Positions 13,028 to 13,802 of a stretch of 13,802 bases of DNA are shown here, piece after piece. Both the position numbers and the translations under genes were made by a program. The notes beneath the pieces were generated by a model. It was given only the letters and a program-made list of their open reading frames with translations, was not told the DNA's origin and did not search any database. Source of the stretch: Verrucomicrobiaceae bacterium UBA1938. Lineage in GTDB: Bacteria > Verrucomicrobiota > Verrucomicrobiia > Verrucomicrobiales > Verrucomicrobiaceae. The stretch covers positions 1 through 13,802 of the forward strand of contig DDFC01000009.1 in NCBI GenBank assembly GCA_002336895.1, in the 5' to 3' direction. The stretch's first letter is position 1. The number at the start of each line of letters is the position of its first letter.

Positions 13028-13802
<775 letters not shown>

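Overview
The window looks like a stretch of chromosome from a GC-rich, Gram-negative bacterium of the PVC group, most likely a verrucomicrobium of the Prosthecobacter/Verrucomicrobium kind. This is inferred, not proven. It rests on the mix of an LptF/LptG permease (lipopolysaccharide-type outer membrane), a secreted PQQ-type propeller protein with the 'FRGPSGNG' N-terminus common in Planctomycetes and Verrucomicrobia, a DnaK of Gram-negative type, and almost no Shine-Dalgarno sequences.

Left part (1-5851). Two tandem paralogues of a membrane-anchored, stand-alone Lon-type (S16) protease lie on the + strand; the first is cut by the window edge. They converge, with 3 nt to spare, on a two-gene minus-strand unit: an LptF/LptG permease with an extra N-terminal membrane domain, then an acidic-tailed protein of unknown function. 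Upstream on the minus strand is a PQQ-propeller protein with a readable promoter and an intrinsic terminator.

Middle (5852-8275). The minus-strand pair nuoB-nuoC encodes two complex I subunits without nuoA or nuoD beside them. It is divergent from a small secreted SLBB-domain protein, and the shared intergenic region carries a perfect 18-bp CRP-type palindrome. A small membrane/lipoprotein gene on the minus strand follows. Next comes a regulatory region with repeated TTGTGCCA/TGGCACAA motifs and a possible sigma-54 promoter in front of dnaK.

Right part (8276-13802). This is a chaperone region: dnaK, then (after an insert) groES and groEL, the latter cut by the window edge. The insert has two sections. 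The first is an AT-richer cassette of a three-TM protein and a 52-residue Pro/Gln-rich protein, with a 13-bp perfect hairpin at its start. The second is a REP-like region bounded by two inverted 24-bp palindromic repeats. A pair of hypothetical genes with an ATGA overlap, the second a lipoprotein, sits before groES. No CIRCE element precedes dnaK or groES.

No rRNA, tRNA, CRISPR array or transposase gene was seen. The least explained items are the TTGTGCCA array before dnaK, the AT-rich cassette with its hairpin, the REP-like doublet, and the tandem S16 proteases.
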